Origin: Advenella sp. S44
Lineage (GTDB): Bacteria; Pseudomonadota; Gammaproteobacteria; Burkholderiales; Burkholderiaceae_B
DNA length: 64,000 nucleotides
NCBI RefSeq assembly: GCF_002810445.1
Contig: NZ_NEXS01000011.1
Location: forward strand, 285,756 to 349,755
Direction of reading: 5' to 3'
Shown here: positions 35,647 to 43,823 of the stretch, piece by piece
How the letters are laid out: each line of letters begins with the position of its first letter
How positions within the stretch are numbered: the first letter of the stretch is position 1
Notes under the pieces: generated by a model
What the model was told of the DNA's origin: nothing
The model's input: the letters and a program-made list of their open reading frames with translations, nothing else
The model's database searches: none
Made by a program: the position numbers and the translations under genes

Positions 35647-37233
35647 ATGAAATATATCAACGCCCACGCGCTGAAAAAACAAATCCATGACGCCAATGAG
35701 ATCGCAGTCCTGGACATACGTGAGCATGGCCAATATGGAGAAAACCATCTTTTTTTTGCTGTCTCTGTTCCCTATAGCGCACTGGAACTGGAAATCGAAA
35801 GACTGGTTCCCCGAAAAAACACACGCATTGTCATGTATGGCAATCAGCATGAGGATGAAGTGGTCAAATGCGCGTATGCTGCCGCAAGCGCCCTGGGCTA
35901 TAACGATATCAGCATCCTGCAAGACGGGGTACAGGGGTGGCAAGCCGCGGGTTACGCAACCTTTTCTGGCGTAAACCTGCCCAGCAAAACATTTGGCGAG
36001 TTGGCAGAACATGTTTACGACACACCAAGAATATCGGCACTGCAATTGCAGGCGCTACTTTCCGATGACGGCAACAAAATCGTTGTGCTCGATGGCCGGC
36101 CGGTGCCTGAATACAGGAAAATGAATATTCCAGGGTCAATATGCTGTCCTAACGGCGAACTGGCGCTGCGTGCAGGCGAACTTGCACCGGACCCCGAAAC
36201 AACCATTGTCATCAATTGCGCGGGCCGCACGCGCAGCATCGTGGGCGCGCAAACCCTGATCAATTTGGGCGTTCCCAATAAAGTCTACGCGCTGGAGAAC
36301 GGCACTCAAGGATGGTATCTGGCCGATCTTCCGCTGGAGCATCAGTCCGACAGGCTATATCCGCCATCAATACAGGACAAAAACCTGCCGATATTGCAAA
36401 AGCGCTCAGCAGCAATTGCCTCTCGTTACAACGTCCAGGCAGTCGATGTCGCGCAGGTACAGCAATGGCTGGCCCAAACGGACCGCACAACATTCCTGTG
36501 CGATGTCAGGACCCCCGAAGAGTTTACGCAAACCAACCTGCCTGCAGGCGTGCAGCATACGCCGGGCGGCCAGCTTATCCAGGCAACCGACGAATATGTG
36601 GGCGTCAGAAAATCACGGCTGGTGCTTCTGGATTTCGACGGCGTGCGCGCACCCGTCATTGCCAGCTGGCTCAGGCAACTGGGCTGGGAAGTCTATTTAC
36701 TCAATAATCCGGAAAATCTGCAGATGACAGCACCTGCTGTCTCGCCCCGACCCGTGCTGCGACACACAACGGTTCTTGCCGGCGATCAGATAGCGTCATT
36801 TGTCGCTGCGCATCCCGAAGCAAAGATTATCGATACGCGCCCCAGTATGCAATTTCGTCAACTCCGGCTACAGGGATCCAGGTGGGCAATTCGTCCGACA
36901 ATGGCGGCAGTTGTTCCCGAGGATAAAGACACAGCGATACTACTGATCGGCGAGCACCCTGGAAAATTGCAAATTCTTGCAGCCGATCTTGAGCACGACG
37001 GACATACGGCAATATATTGCGCCTGCATGGACAATGAACAGATCAGGCACAGTGGCCTGGCAGCGAACACAAACGAGTCCGAACTGCCGGATGAACAATG
37101 TATTGATTTTTTATTCTTTGTTCACGACCGCCATCAGGGCAACAAGGAAGCAGCAAGACAATATCTGGAATGGGAAACCAATCTCATATCGCAGATCGAT
37201 GACCTGGAACGCCAGACGTTCTCATTTGAATAA
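35647..37233 (+). CDS. Four-domain rhodanese-family sulfurtransferase
   Basis: 528 residues from ATG 35647, formed by four rhodanese domains in tandem (about residues 1-115, 125-235, 265-375 and 390-490). Only domain 2 keeps a catalytic-type cysteine loop (NCAGRTRS); in the other three the loop lacks Cys (domain 1 has MYGNQHED, domain 3 has LDFDGVRA, domain 4 has LIGEHPGK). Rhodanese domains move sulfane sulfur through a Cys persulfide. The inactive domains may be structural or regulatory. It is encoded between the C-S lyase and the ABC importer genes, so it probably handles persulfide sulfur released in this pathway. Confidence 0.85.
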   Translation: MKYINAHALKKQIHDANEIAVLDIREHGQYGENHLFFAVSVPYSALELEIERLVPRKNTRIVMYGNQHEDEVVKCAYAAASALGYNDISILQDGVQGWQAAGYATFSGVNLPSKTFGELAEHVYDTPRISALQLQALLSDDGNKIVVLDGRPVPEYRKMNIPGSICCPNGELALRAGELAPDPETTIVINCAGRTRSIVGAQTLINLGVPNKVYALENGTQGWYLADLPLEHQSDRLYPPSIQDKNLPILQKRSAAIASRYNVQAVDVAQVQQWLAQTDRTTFLCDVRTPEEFTQTNLPAGVQHTPGGQLIQATDEYVGVRKSRLVLLDFDGVRAPVIASWLRQLGWEVYLLNNPENLQMTAPAVSPRPVLRHTTVLAGDQIASFVAAHPEAKIIDTRPSMQFRQLRLQGSRWAIRPTMAAVVPEDKDTAILLIGEHPGKLQILAADLEHDGHTAIYCACMDNEQIRHSGLAANTNESELPDEQCIDFLFFVHDRHQGNKEAARQYLEWETNLISQIDDLERQTFSFE

Positions 37234-37252
37234 AACACCAACGGAGCGAACG

Positions 37253-38134
37253 ATGAAGAGACAATACCGCAGCACCCCGACAAGCCCCACTTTGGGAAAC
37301 AAAAGCGCATGGCTGCTGCTAGCCTTGCTGGCCACGACATGGAGCACCGGCGCTTTCGCAAACCGCCTTGAAGATATCAAAAGCCGTGGCACCCTGATTT
37401 GCGGAACGCAAAATGCCAGCTCTCCCTACGGCTATCAGGACCCGAAGCAACGTAAATACGTGGGATACGATGTCGATATCTGCCAGGCAGTGGCCAATGA
37501 CCTGGGCGTCAAACTGCAGCATAAACCGCTATCCACCGAAGCCCGTATCCCGGAGGTCAAAATGGGGCGTGTGGACATTGTGGCCGGATCGGTGGCATGG
37601 CTACCAAAACGCGCAGAGGAAGTAGATTTCAGCTTGCAGTATCTACAGGGAAATATCAAGGTGCTGGTCAAAAAAGACGCCGGTATCAAAACGCTGGCTG
37701 ACCTGGATGGAAAAAAAGTCTGCGCTTCATCAGGCTCCAGCTCGGCCGCCATTGCGCAACAAACTTTACCTGCCGCGGACGTTCTCACTTATCAGAATAT
37801 CTCCCAGTGTTATCTTGGCCTGCAAAACGACAAAGTGCAGGCGATGACCGCAGGCGAACTGGTCTTAATCCGGTTTGCCAATGACTCCCAGAAAACCGAC
37901 AGTCCTGCCGTGTTGCTGGATGAGCCCACGGCCACAGAGCATATCGGCATTATCATGAACAAGGAAGAGCCCGAACTGAAAGCCGCTGTGGATAAGGCGC
38001 TGACAGCGATGGAAAAGTCTGGCGAGCTGGATCAGATATTCAATAAATGGCTAGGGAATGAGTCCATCTACAAGCTGACACGCTCGTTCAAAGTGGTGCC
38101 CGTTGCCCAATCGGACTCCAGTACGAACAAATAG
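37253..38134 (+). CDS. Amino-acid ABC transporter periplasmic binding protein
   Basis: 293 residues from ATG 37253 (GGAG upstream); the longer open frame from 36977 only overlaps the rhodanese gene. It has a signal peptide with hydrophobic core SAWLLLALLATTWSTGAFA and then the family III binding-protein start RLEDIKSRGTLICGTQNA, plus YVGYDVDICQAVANDLG. It resembles polar amino acid binding proteins (GltI/FliY type). It is followed by two permeases and an ATPase. Given the C-S lyase and thiol dioxygenase neighbours, cystine or a related sulfur amino acid is the likely ligand. Confidence 0.88.
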   Translation: MKRQYRSTPTSPTLGNKSAWLLLALLATTWSTGAFANRLEDIKSRGTLICGTQNASSPYGYQDPKQRKYVGYDVDICQAVANDLGVKLQHKPLSTEARIPEVKMGRVDIVAGSVAWLPKRAEEVDFSLQYLQGNIKVLVKKDAGIKTLADLDGKKVCASSGSSSAAIAQQTLPAADVLTYQNISQCYLGLQNDKVQAMTAGELVLIRFANDSQKTDSPAVLLDEPTATEHIGIIMNKEEPELKAAVDKALTAMEKSGELDQIFNKWLGNESIYKLTRSFKVVPVAQSDSSTNK

Positions 38135-38211
38135 CATCAACCCATTGATATCCGCATGACCGGTGCGTGGCGGTAGCCACCCCGGCACTACACCACCAGG
38201 AGGATCAGGGA

Positions 38212-38928
38212 ATGACCATTCCCTGGCTTACCATGAATTTTTCGCTATCCCTGCTCTCGGATCCTGAAACCGTTGCTTTATTGCTAACGGGACTGTCAGT
38301 GACGCTGCGTCTTTTTTTCGGCGCGCTTGTCTGCGGTTTTTGTGTCGCCTTGCTGCTGACAGCCGTCAATCTTATTCCCTTGCGCATCGTGCGCGCCATC
38401 ATCAGCCTGTATGTGGAATATCACAGAAATGTGCCGACCGTGGTGCAAATCATGGTGTGGTACTTCGGCATGCCCGAGGTCTTGCCCAAAGCACTCAAGC
38501 TGTGGATCAACCAGGGAAACTCAGAATTTTCCTTCGCGTTGATTGCCTTATCTCTGAATGTCAGCGCCTATTATTACGAGGACATACGTTCGGGGATCAA
38601 AGCCATCGCCGGCACACAGCTGGAAGCGGCCAGGGCGGTTGGCTTAAGTTCGGTGCAGGCGCTACAGTGCGTTGTGCTGCCCCAGGCGGTTCGTATCGCC
38701 GTACCACCCATTATCAACCGCTCCCTGATTCTGTTCAAGGACACAAGCCTGGCCATGGTCATCGGCGTGACCGAACTGACATATCAAGTCAAGCGCATTG
38801 AAAATATTACGTTCCAGACTTTCCAAATCTTTCTGATTTCGACAGTACTTTACCTGGCCATTTCCTTGCTGATTGCCCTGCTCGGCGCACAAGTTGCGCG
38901 CCGCTATCCGGCAAGCTTCAGAAGATAG
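38212..38928 (+). CDS. Amino-acid ABC transporter permease (HisMQ/GltJ type)
   Basis: 238 residues from ATG 38212 with AGGAGG upstream. About five membrane helices and the EAA cytoplasmic loop (TQLEAARAVGLSSVQALQCV) that contacts the ATPase. It forms the membrane channel with the next permease. The two permeases are separated by 12 bp. Confidence 0.88.
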   Translation: MTIPWLTMNFSLSLLSDPETVALLLTGLSVTLRLFFGALVCGFCVALLLTAVNLIPLRIVRAIISLYVEYHRNVPTVVQIMVWYFGMPEVLPKALKLWINQGNSEFSFALIALSLNVSAYYYEDIRSGIKAIAGTQLEAARAVGLSSVQALQCVVLPQAVRIAVPPIINRSLILFKDTSLAMVIGVTELTYQVKRIENITFQTFQIFLISTVLYLAISLLIALLGAQVARRYPASFRR

Positions 38929-38940
38929 GAGCACATTTAT

Positions 38941-39636
38941 ATGTTGGATTTTATTGATACCTACGGCATGCTGTTCCTGGTGGGTTCCTGGCCGGAGGGA
39001 CCGATAGGCGGCTTTGCCGGAACGCTCATTCTGGCAGCACTCAGTCTGTCTGCCGCTTTTCCGATTGCGCTGCTGGTCGGCACTGGCAGAACTTGCGAAA
39101 TAAAAATCATTCGTGGCCTTTCCACGATATGGGTATACGTGTTTCGTTCCATTCCCCTGATCATGATCATTTTCTGGGCGTATTTCCTGCTACCCACGAT
39201 CATGAAAACAGAAATCCCGCCGTTCTGGACTGCCGTATCGGCCATTATCATCTATGAGTCGGCGTTCCTGGCCGAAATCATCCGCGGAGGATTACAGGCG
39301 CTTCCTGCCGGGCAGGTAGAGGCGGCGCGAGCCATGGGGCTTGGCTATTTTCAGACCCTGTTTACCATCCAGATTCCGCAAGCCCTGACCAATATGATTC
39401 CGTCGCTGTTGAATCAATTTGTCTCTACGATCAAGGCCACCTCTATCGTCTATATCATCGGCGTCAATGAAGCGGCTTTTTCGGCGCAGCAGATCAACAG
39501 CATTGAACTGACTGGCACGCTACGTACCTACCTTGTGCTGGCGCTGTTCTATTTTCTCATATGCGCACTGCTTTCCAGACTGGCAAAACTTCTGGAAACC
39601 CATCTGAATGCCAAGCGCCTGGGCTCGGCCACCTGA
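38941..39636 (+). CDS. Amino-acid ABC transporter permease (HisMQ/GltK type)
   Basis: 231 residues with about five membrane helices and an EAA loop (GQVEAARAMGLGYFQTLF). AGGAGC lies about ten bases before ATG 38941. It pairs with the upstream permease as a heterodimer in the polar amino acid ABC importer family. It precedes the ATPase gene by 21 bp. Confidence 0.88.
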   Translation: MLDFIDTYGMLFLVGSWPEGPIGGFAGTLILAALSLSAAFPIALLVGTGRTCEIKIIRGLSTIWVYVFRSIPLIMIIFWAYFLLPTIMKTEIPPFWTAVSAIIIYESAFLAEIIRGGLQALPAGQVEAARAMGLGYFQTLFTIQIPQALTNMIPSLLNQFVSTIKATSIVYIIGVNEAAFSAQQINSIELTGTLRTYLVLALFYFLICALLSRLAKLLETHLNAKRLGSAT

Positions 39637-39657
39637 CTCATATTACGGAGACTAATC

Positions 39658-40383
39658 ATGATTAAATTTGAAAACGTTAACAAATGGTATAAGAACTACC
39701 ACGCTTTGCGCGATATCAATGGGCAAGTCAACGCCGGTGAAGTGGTCGTGGTTTGCGGGCCATCCGGTTCCGGCAAATCAACCATGATCCGCACAATCAA
39801 CAAGCTTGAAGACATTGCAAGCGGCTCGATCAGCATCCAGGGCCAATGCATCAACGACAAAGGCGTTAATATTAATCAATTGCGTGCAAAAATCGGCTTT
39901 GTTTTTCAGCACTTTAATCTGTTCCCCCATCTATCTGTAAAGGACAACGTGGCCTTGTCGCCGATCAAAGTGGCGGGCCAATCCAGACAGCAGGCTTATG
40001 AGATCGCCGAGGCGTTGCTGGACAAGGTTGGTCTTTATGCCAAGAAAGATGAAATGCCAGCCAATCTTTCGGGAGGGCAGCAGCAGCGGGTGGCGATCGC
40101 CAGGGCACTTGCGCAACAGCCGCCCGTGATTTTATTTGACGAACCGACCAGCGCCCTGGACCCCGAAATGGTAGGCGAAGTGTTGAACGTGATGAAAAAA
40201 CTGGCAGCCGACGGCATGACAATGGTCTGCGTCACCCATGAAATGAACTTCGCCCGAGAAGTGGCCGACCGAGTCTGGTTTATGGACCAGGGGCAACTTC
40301 TGGAAGATGCTAGCACCAACGATTTTTTTACCAATGCCACTCACGAACGAGCGCGCAAATTCATGGCTGATATTTTGCACTGA
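39658..40383 (+). CDS. Amino-acid ABC transporter ATP-binding protein (GlnQ type)
   Basis: 241 residues with Walker [10 protein letters not shown], signature LSGGQQQRV, Walker [12 protein letters not shown] and switch His in VTHEMNF. It energises the two permeases just upstream. It is the last gene of the cluster; the next gene (lysR, 40461-41351) is convergent, and between them is only a weak 8-bp-arm hairpin at 40409-40436 without a T-run. Confidence 0.92.
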   Translation: MIKFENVNKWYKNYHALRDINGQVNAGEVVVVCGPSGSGKSTMIRTINKLEDIASGSISIQGQCINDKGVNINQLRAKIGFVFQHFNLFPHLSVKDNVALSPIKVAGQSRQQAYEIAEALLDKVGLYAKKDEMPANLSGGQQQRVAIARALAQQPPVILFDEPTSALDPEMVGEVLNVMKKLAADGMTMVCVTHEMNFAREVADRVWFMDQGQLLEDASTNDFFTNATHERARKFMADILH

Positions 40384-40460
40384 GAAAATTAGAATGCGCC
40401 ACTGTAACCGGCAAGCACATGCATGACCGCTTGCCGTAATGCAGACCGTCAGCCCTTGCT

Positions 40461-41351
40461 TTAACGATTTCTTTCATTCAATGATTGATATGCTGTCTGC
40501 GCCGCTTCGCGAAAAGCCTGTAGCAAGCGAATGCGCGACGATTTGCGCGACCAGACCAGGCCGAAGCGCCTGGGCGCACTCACTTCGGGCAAAGGCAGCT
40601 TGATGATTTTGAGGTCACGCTTATACAAATTGGCCGAGTCCGGAATAATCGCAACGCCCAGGTTCTGATTGACCATAAGTGCGATCGATTCAATTGCGTT
40701 TAACTCGAAACGCTCGGTCGGTACGATGGCCATGGCACGCAGATATTGCTCGATCAGCTTGCCGCTCCAGCTATGATGGTCATATCGAATGAACGGTTCT
40801 GAGCGCAGCAGCTGCGCCGGATTCTTCCCCCGGTGCGCTTCCGAGGCGAGCAGCATGAAAGGCTCTTCACGCAGCAAAAACCATTGCTGCGTTTTAGGCA
40901 GGGTGTACGGTGGCTCGATGGCGATAGCGGCGTCCAGATTACCATTCTCGATATCACGATAGAAATCGGGCGACACGCCCGGCTGCACCACGACATTCAC
41001 TTCGGGATAACGCTGCACCAGAAGACTGAGAATATCGGGCAGAATGCTGTTTAGCACGCTATTGCCCGCGCCGATCCGTAGCTCGCCACGGATTTCATTT
41101 GAATTGGCAAGACCCGGTAATGCATCTACTTCGCTCACGATGAAAGCCAGCCGGTCAATCAGACGCAGGCCGGCCTCGGTGACATGAACGGTTCGGCCTG
41201 CACGCGCTACCAGCGCGACGCCGATCTCCTGTTCGAGCGAGGCAATCTGCTGCGCCACCGTACCGTGGGTCACATTCAGCTTGCGTGCAGCCTGTGCCAT
41301 AGAGCCAAGCTGGTGAACCAGCAGAAAACTGCGGATAAAGTTAGTGTTCAT
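40461..41351 (-). CDS. LysR-family transcriptional regulator
   Basis: 296 residues from ATG 41351 (residue 13 of the longer open frame), with GGGAG upstream. The winged helix (GSMAQAARKLNVTHGTVAQQIASLE) and effector domain (GELRIGAGNSVLNSILPDIL; IPDSANLYKRDL) are complete. It is convergent with the ABC importer genes, and there is no divergent partner close upstream, so its targets are not evident. Confidence 0.83.
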   Translation of the reverse strand: MNTNFIRSFLLVHQLGSMAQAARKLNVTHGTVAQQIASLEQEIGVALVARAGRTVHVTEAGLRLIDRLAFIVSEVDALPGLANSNEIRGELRIGAGNSVLNSILPDILSLLVQRYPEVNVVVQPGVSPDFYRDIENGNLDAAIAIEPPYTLPKTQQWFLLREEPFMLLASEAHRGKNPAQLLRSEPFIRYDHHSWSGKLIEQYLRAMAIVPTERFELNAIESIALMVNQNLGVAIIPDSANLYKRDLKIIKLPLPEVSAPRRFGLVWSRKSSRIRLLQAFREAAQTAYQSLNERNR

Positions 41352-41467
41352 AACTAACCATTCTACTCCCGACGGTTGTGGCAACACAGCACGCTTGTCA
41401 TACGCGCGCCGCTTGAATGGACTTGCCTAAAAAACCAGCGTTACCGCCTGGACCGGACTAATGTTGT

Positions 41468-41869
41468 TTAATGTTGTTGCTTCTTATGCTGGGCGATCCA
41501 TTGGTCGAACTGGGCGATTTCCTTTTCCTGCGCAGCAATAATCTCTTTGGCCATGGCTTTCATTTGCGGGTCTTTGCCTTTTGCCAGTTCCATGCGAGCC
41601 ATATCTACTGCGCCCTGGTGATGAATACGCATCATAACGGCAAAGTCATAATCTATATCTCCCGAGGCTTTCACTGAATCCATTTGCTGCTGCATGTTCA
41701 TCATGGAGCCATGCATATCCCGGGGGGCATCACCCGCGCTCATATGCGCATGCCCCGTTGTCTGGGCCTGCGCCAGCATTGGCGTAGCAGCCAGGCCCAC
41801 CATAAGCGCTGCGATAGACAGGCGGCGACAAACAAAGCCAATTGTGATTGGTACTGTTTTTTTGTGCAT
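41468..41869 (-). CDS. DUF305 periplasmic protein (copper-associated)
   Basis: 133 residues from ATG 41869, chosen over the ATG at 41875 because AGGGA is then correctly spaced. It has a signal peptide (ALMVGLAATPMLAQAQ) and a His/Met-rich mature part (MMRIHHQGAVDMARMELAKGK), typical of DUF305 proteins found in copper-resistance loci. It is the third gene after the CueR-type promoter at 42803-42833 and is 160 bp past the DUF411 gene. A periplasmic metal-binding role is inferred. Confidence 0.82.
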   Translation of the reverse strand: MHKKTVPITIGFVCRRLSIAALMVGLAATPMLAQAQTTGHAHMSAGDAPRDMHGSMMNMQQQMDSVKASGDIDYDFAVMMRIHHQGAVDMARMELAKGKDPQMKAMAKEIIAAQEKEIAQFDQWIAQHKKQQH

Positions 41870-42028
41870 AATCATTCCCTGGAATGGTTAAAAAATAACA
41901 TGTAAACGCAGAAGCTGCGCGCGGCCTGCGGCACCGCGCCGTCGTCGGCCAGGCTGTGTCAGGCAAAGCCCAAACCGTTTGAGGGCACCGCTGCCTGCGC
42001 CATGTCAACCTCGATCAACTTTCCTGAA

Positions 42029-42445
42029 TCAGTCTCTGGAAAACGGTTGCCCGGTGAAGTCCACTGTGACCAGATTGCCATCCATGGGCCCCATGCCGGG
42101 AGAATTGGCGGGCATGCCTGGCGCTGATACTCCGGTTGTTGTTTCGCGAGCGATAAGCTTATTCACCACGGACGCCGGTACATGACCTTCAACAATTTGT
42201 CCGGTGGTATCAATGACGCCTGTGTGACAGGACTCAAGCCCTGCGGGCACCCCCAGCTTTTGCTTGACAGCAGCCATGTCGCCTGTCTTGACGGCATTCA
42301 CCGCAAAGCCCGATTCGCGCATGTGCTGAACCCATCCGGTACAACAACCGCAATTAGGATCGAAATACACCGTGAGTGATTTGTCGCTGGCGTAGGCGCC
42401 GGACGCAGCCGTCAAAAGCGCTGCTGCAATTACGTACGTTTTCAT
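42029..42445 (-). CDS. DUF411 periplasmic metal-binding protein
   Basis: 138 residues with a signal peptide (IAAALLTAASGAYA) and the DUF411 metal-site motif DPNCGCCTGWVQHM, followed by VPAGLESCHTGVIDTTGQIVEGHVPA. DUF411 proteins are common in copper and silver resistance regions and are thought to bind the metal outside the cytoplasm. It lies between the CopZ-like and DUF305 genes in the copper-responsive unit. Confidence 0.87.
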   Translation of the reverse strand: MKTYVIAAALLTAASGAYASDKSLTVYFDPNCGCCTGWVQHMRESGFAVNAVKTGDMAAVKQKLGVPAGLESCHTGVIDTTGQIVEGHVPASVVNKLIARETTTGVSAPGMPANSPGMGPMDGNLVTVDFTGQPFSRD

Positions 42446-42567
42446 TTAACAACCTCAAAATTCAATAGGCCTTTGTCCGATTTTGACCTTTCATCAGTTC
42501 CCGGGCAATGGAAAACGCTGTCGCACAATCGCCTGGGTCTTATTGACATCGCCTGGACCGCGCCCGT

Positions 42568-42765
42568 TTAGCCGACGGGGCGCGCAGGATACCCCGCCTC
42601 ATCAAGGACTGCCATAAGCTGCTCCTGTGTGCCAGCGGACTGCACCTGTACACGGTGCTCACCCACATCTGCCGTGACCTGGGCCGCCGGATCAATGGAA
42701 TGGACTGCTGCTGTCACTCTGCGCACGCAAGCGCCGCAAGTCATGTTCTCGATGTGAAATTGCAT
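42568..42765 (-). CDS. copZ: CopZ-like heavy-metal-associated (HMA) copper chaperone
   Basis: 65 residues from ATG 42765 (AGGAACGA upstream). It is a single HMA domain with the metal-binding motif NMTCGACVRRV and the C-terminal MAVLDEAGYPA of such chaperones. It carries Cu(I) in the cytoplasm to exporters such as CopA, which is not in this window. It is the first gene after a MerR/CueR-type promoter. The longer frame to 42870 runs through that promoter and is not used. Confidence 0.88.
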   Translation of the reverse strand: MQFHIENMTCGACVRRVTAAVHSIDPAAQVTADVGEHRVQVQSAGTQEQLMAVLDEAGYPARPVG

Positions 42766-42802
42766 ACGATCGTTCCTATAGGGTGAAGTGATTACGGATT
42801 TA

Positions 42803-42833
42803 AGAATAAACCTTGCCACCGTAGGAAGGTCAA
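42803..42833 (-). promoter_or_regulatory. CueR/MerR-type copper-responsive promoter
   Basis: On the minus strand TTGACC (-35, 42833-42828) and TATTCT (-10, 42808-42803) are separated by 19 bp instead of 17. Between and across them lies the dyad ACCTTCC-N7-GCAAGGT, which closely matches CueR operators. MerR-family activators twist such long-spacer promoters into shape when metal binds. It drives the copZ gene and probably DUF411 and DUF305. No MerR-family gene is present in the window, so the activator acts in trans. Confidence 0.8.
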
Positions 42834-42870
42834 GCGCTTTCGCTCCCCCATCTCTCGGACCGCACCCCAC

Positions 42871-42893
42871 AAAAGATAGAACATCTATCTTTT
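42871..42893. promoter_or_regulatory. Perfect 10-bp-arm palindrome upstream of the citE-like operon
   Basis: Arms AAAAGATAGA (42871-42880) and TCTATCTTTT (42884-42893) flank only three bases. Further half-sites (AAATAGA at 42902-42908 and TCTATCG just after) follow. It lies about 70 bp before the GTG at 42964, overlapping the probable promoter of the plus-strand operon. It is an operator candidate for the IclR protein encoded at 46247; this assignment is inference. Confidence 0.6.
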
Positions 42894-42963
42894 TAAGATA
42901 AAAATAGAGGCGTTTTTTCTATCGTCGCTGCCTTATGATCTGCGCATACAAAAGGAGCAGACA

Positions 42964-43803
42964 GTGAAAAGCAAATTATTCGTGCCGGCATCACGACCTG
43001 AATTGTTCGAAAAAGCGATCCACAGTCAGGCCGATGGCATCTCGTTTGACCTGGAAGACGCCGTACTGGAGCCTCACAAGAACCAGGCGCGGCAGCAATT
43101 AAGCGATTTTCTGCACGCAGTAGCACCCGAATCACAGACAAAGACCATCATCGTGCGTATCAACGACATGGGCACTCCCTGGTTCGAAGAGGATCTGAAG
43201 GCTTGCATGGTGGAGTCTGTGGATCTGATCAACATTCCGAAGATCGAGTCGCCAGAGCAAATGCGGGATTTTTTCGTGGCTTTTGACAGCCTTGCCGCCG
43301 TTTTGGACAAACCGCCCTCAATTCTGGTCAACATCGAAACCGCCCTGGCCTTGGTCAACGCCGAGGACATTGCGGCGACAGACAAGCGCATCGCCGGCTT
43401 GCAGCTAGGCCTTGGCGACTTGTTTGAACCGCTGGGCATCCATCGCTACGAACCGGCCACCGTACATCATGTGATGATGAGTGTGCGACTGGCAGCAGGT
43501 AGCGCGGGTATATATGCCTATGACAGCGCCTATACCGATATCAGCAACAGCGAAGGCTATCGCCAGGAAGCGCTGCTGGCAAAATCTGTCGGATTTCTGG
43601 GAAAAACCTGTATTCATCCCTCCCAGATTGCGATTGCAAACGAAGTATTTACACCCACCCGCAAAGAAATTGACTGGGCGCGAAAAATCGTGGAGTCGGC
43701 AGACCAGGCCAGTCATGGCGCCTATGTCCTTGACGGCCAGATGATTGATGTCCCATTTATCAACAAAGCAAAAATGATTCTGCGCCAAATCGGCGAATCA
43801 TAG
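42964..43803 (+). CDS. CitE-like HpcH/HpaI-family aldolase/lyase
   Basis: 279 residues from a GTG at 42964 with AGGAG nine bases upstream. The family motifs KLFVPASRPELF, ISFDLEDAVLEPHKN, the ETALALVNAEDIA strand and GLQLGLGDL are present, with the acidic metal-site residues. CitE-like proteins cleave citryl-, malyl- or citramalyl-CoA into acetyl-CoA and an oxo acid. With a class III CoA-transferase and a crotonase in the same operon, a CoA-ester such as citramalyl-CoA is a reasonable substrate. It is first in the operon. Confidence 0.83.
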   Translation: MKSKLFVPASRPELFEKAIHSQADGISFDLEDAVLEPHKNQARQQLSDFLHAVAPESQTKTIIVRINDMGTPWFEEDLKACMVESVDLINIPKIESPEQMRDFFVAFDSLAAVLDKPPSILVNIETALALVNAEDIAATDKRIAGLQLGLGDLFEPLGIHRYEPATVHHVMMSVRLAAGSAGIYAYDSAYTDISNSEGYRQEALLAKSVGFLGKTCIHPSQIAIANEVFTPTRKEIDWARKIVESADQASHGAYVLDGQMIDVPFINKAKMILRQIGES

Positions 43804-43823
43804 AAAAACCCCAGGAGACAAAA

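Noticed and set aside
36977..37252. N-terminal extension of the amino-acid binding protein
   Set aside because: It overlaps the rhodanese gene and would place the signal peptide inside the protein; ATG 37253 has a good ribosome site.
40409..40436. Hairpin with 8-bp arms between the ABC ATPase and lysR genes
   Set aside because: No T-run on either strand and a 12-base loop; too weak to call a terminator.
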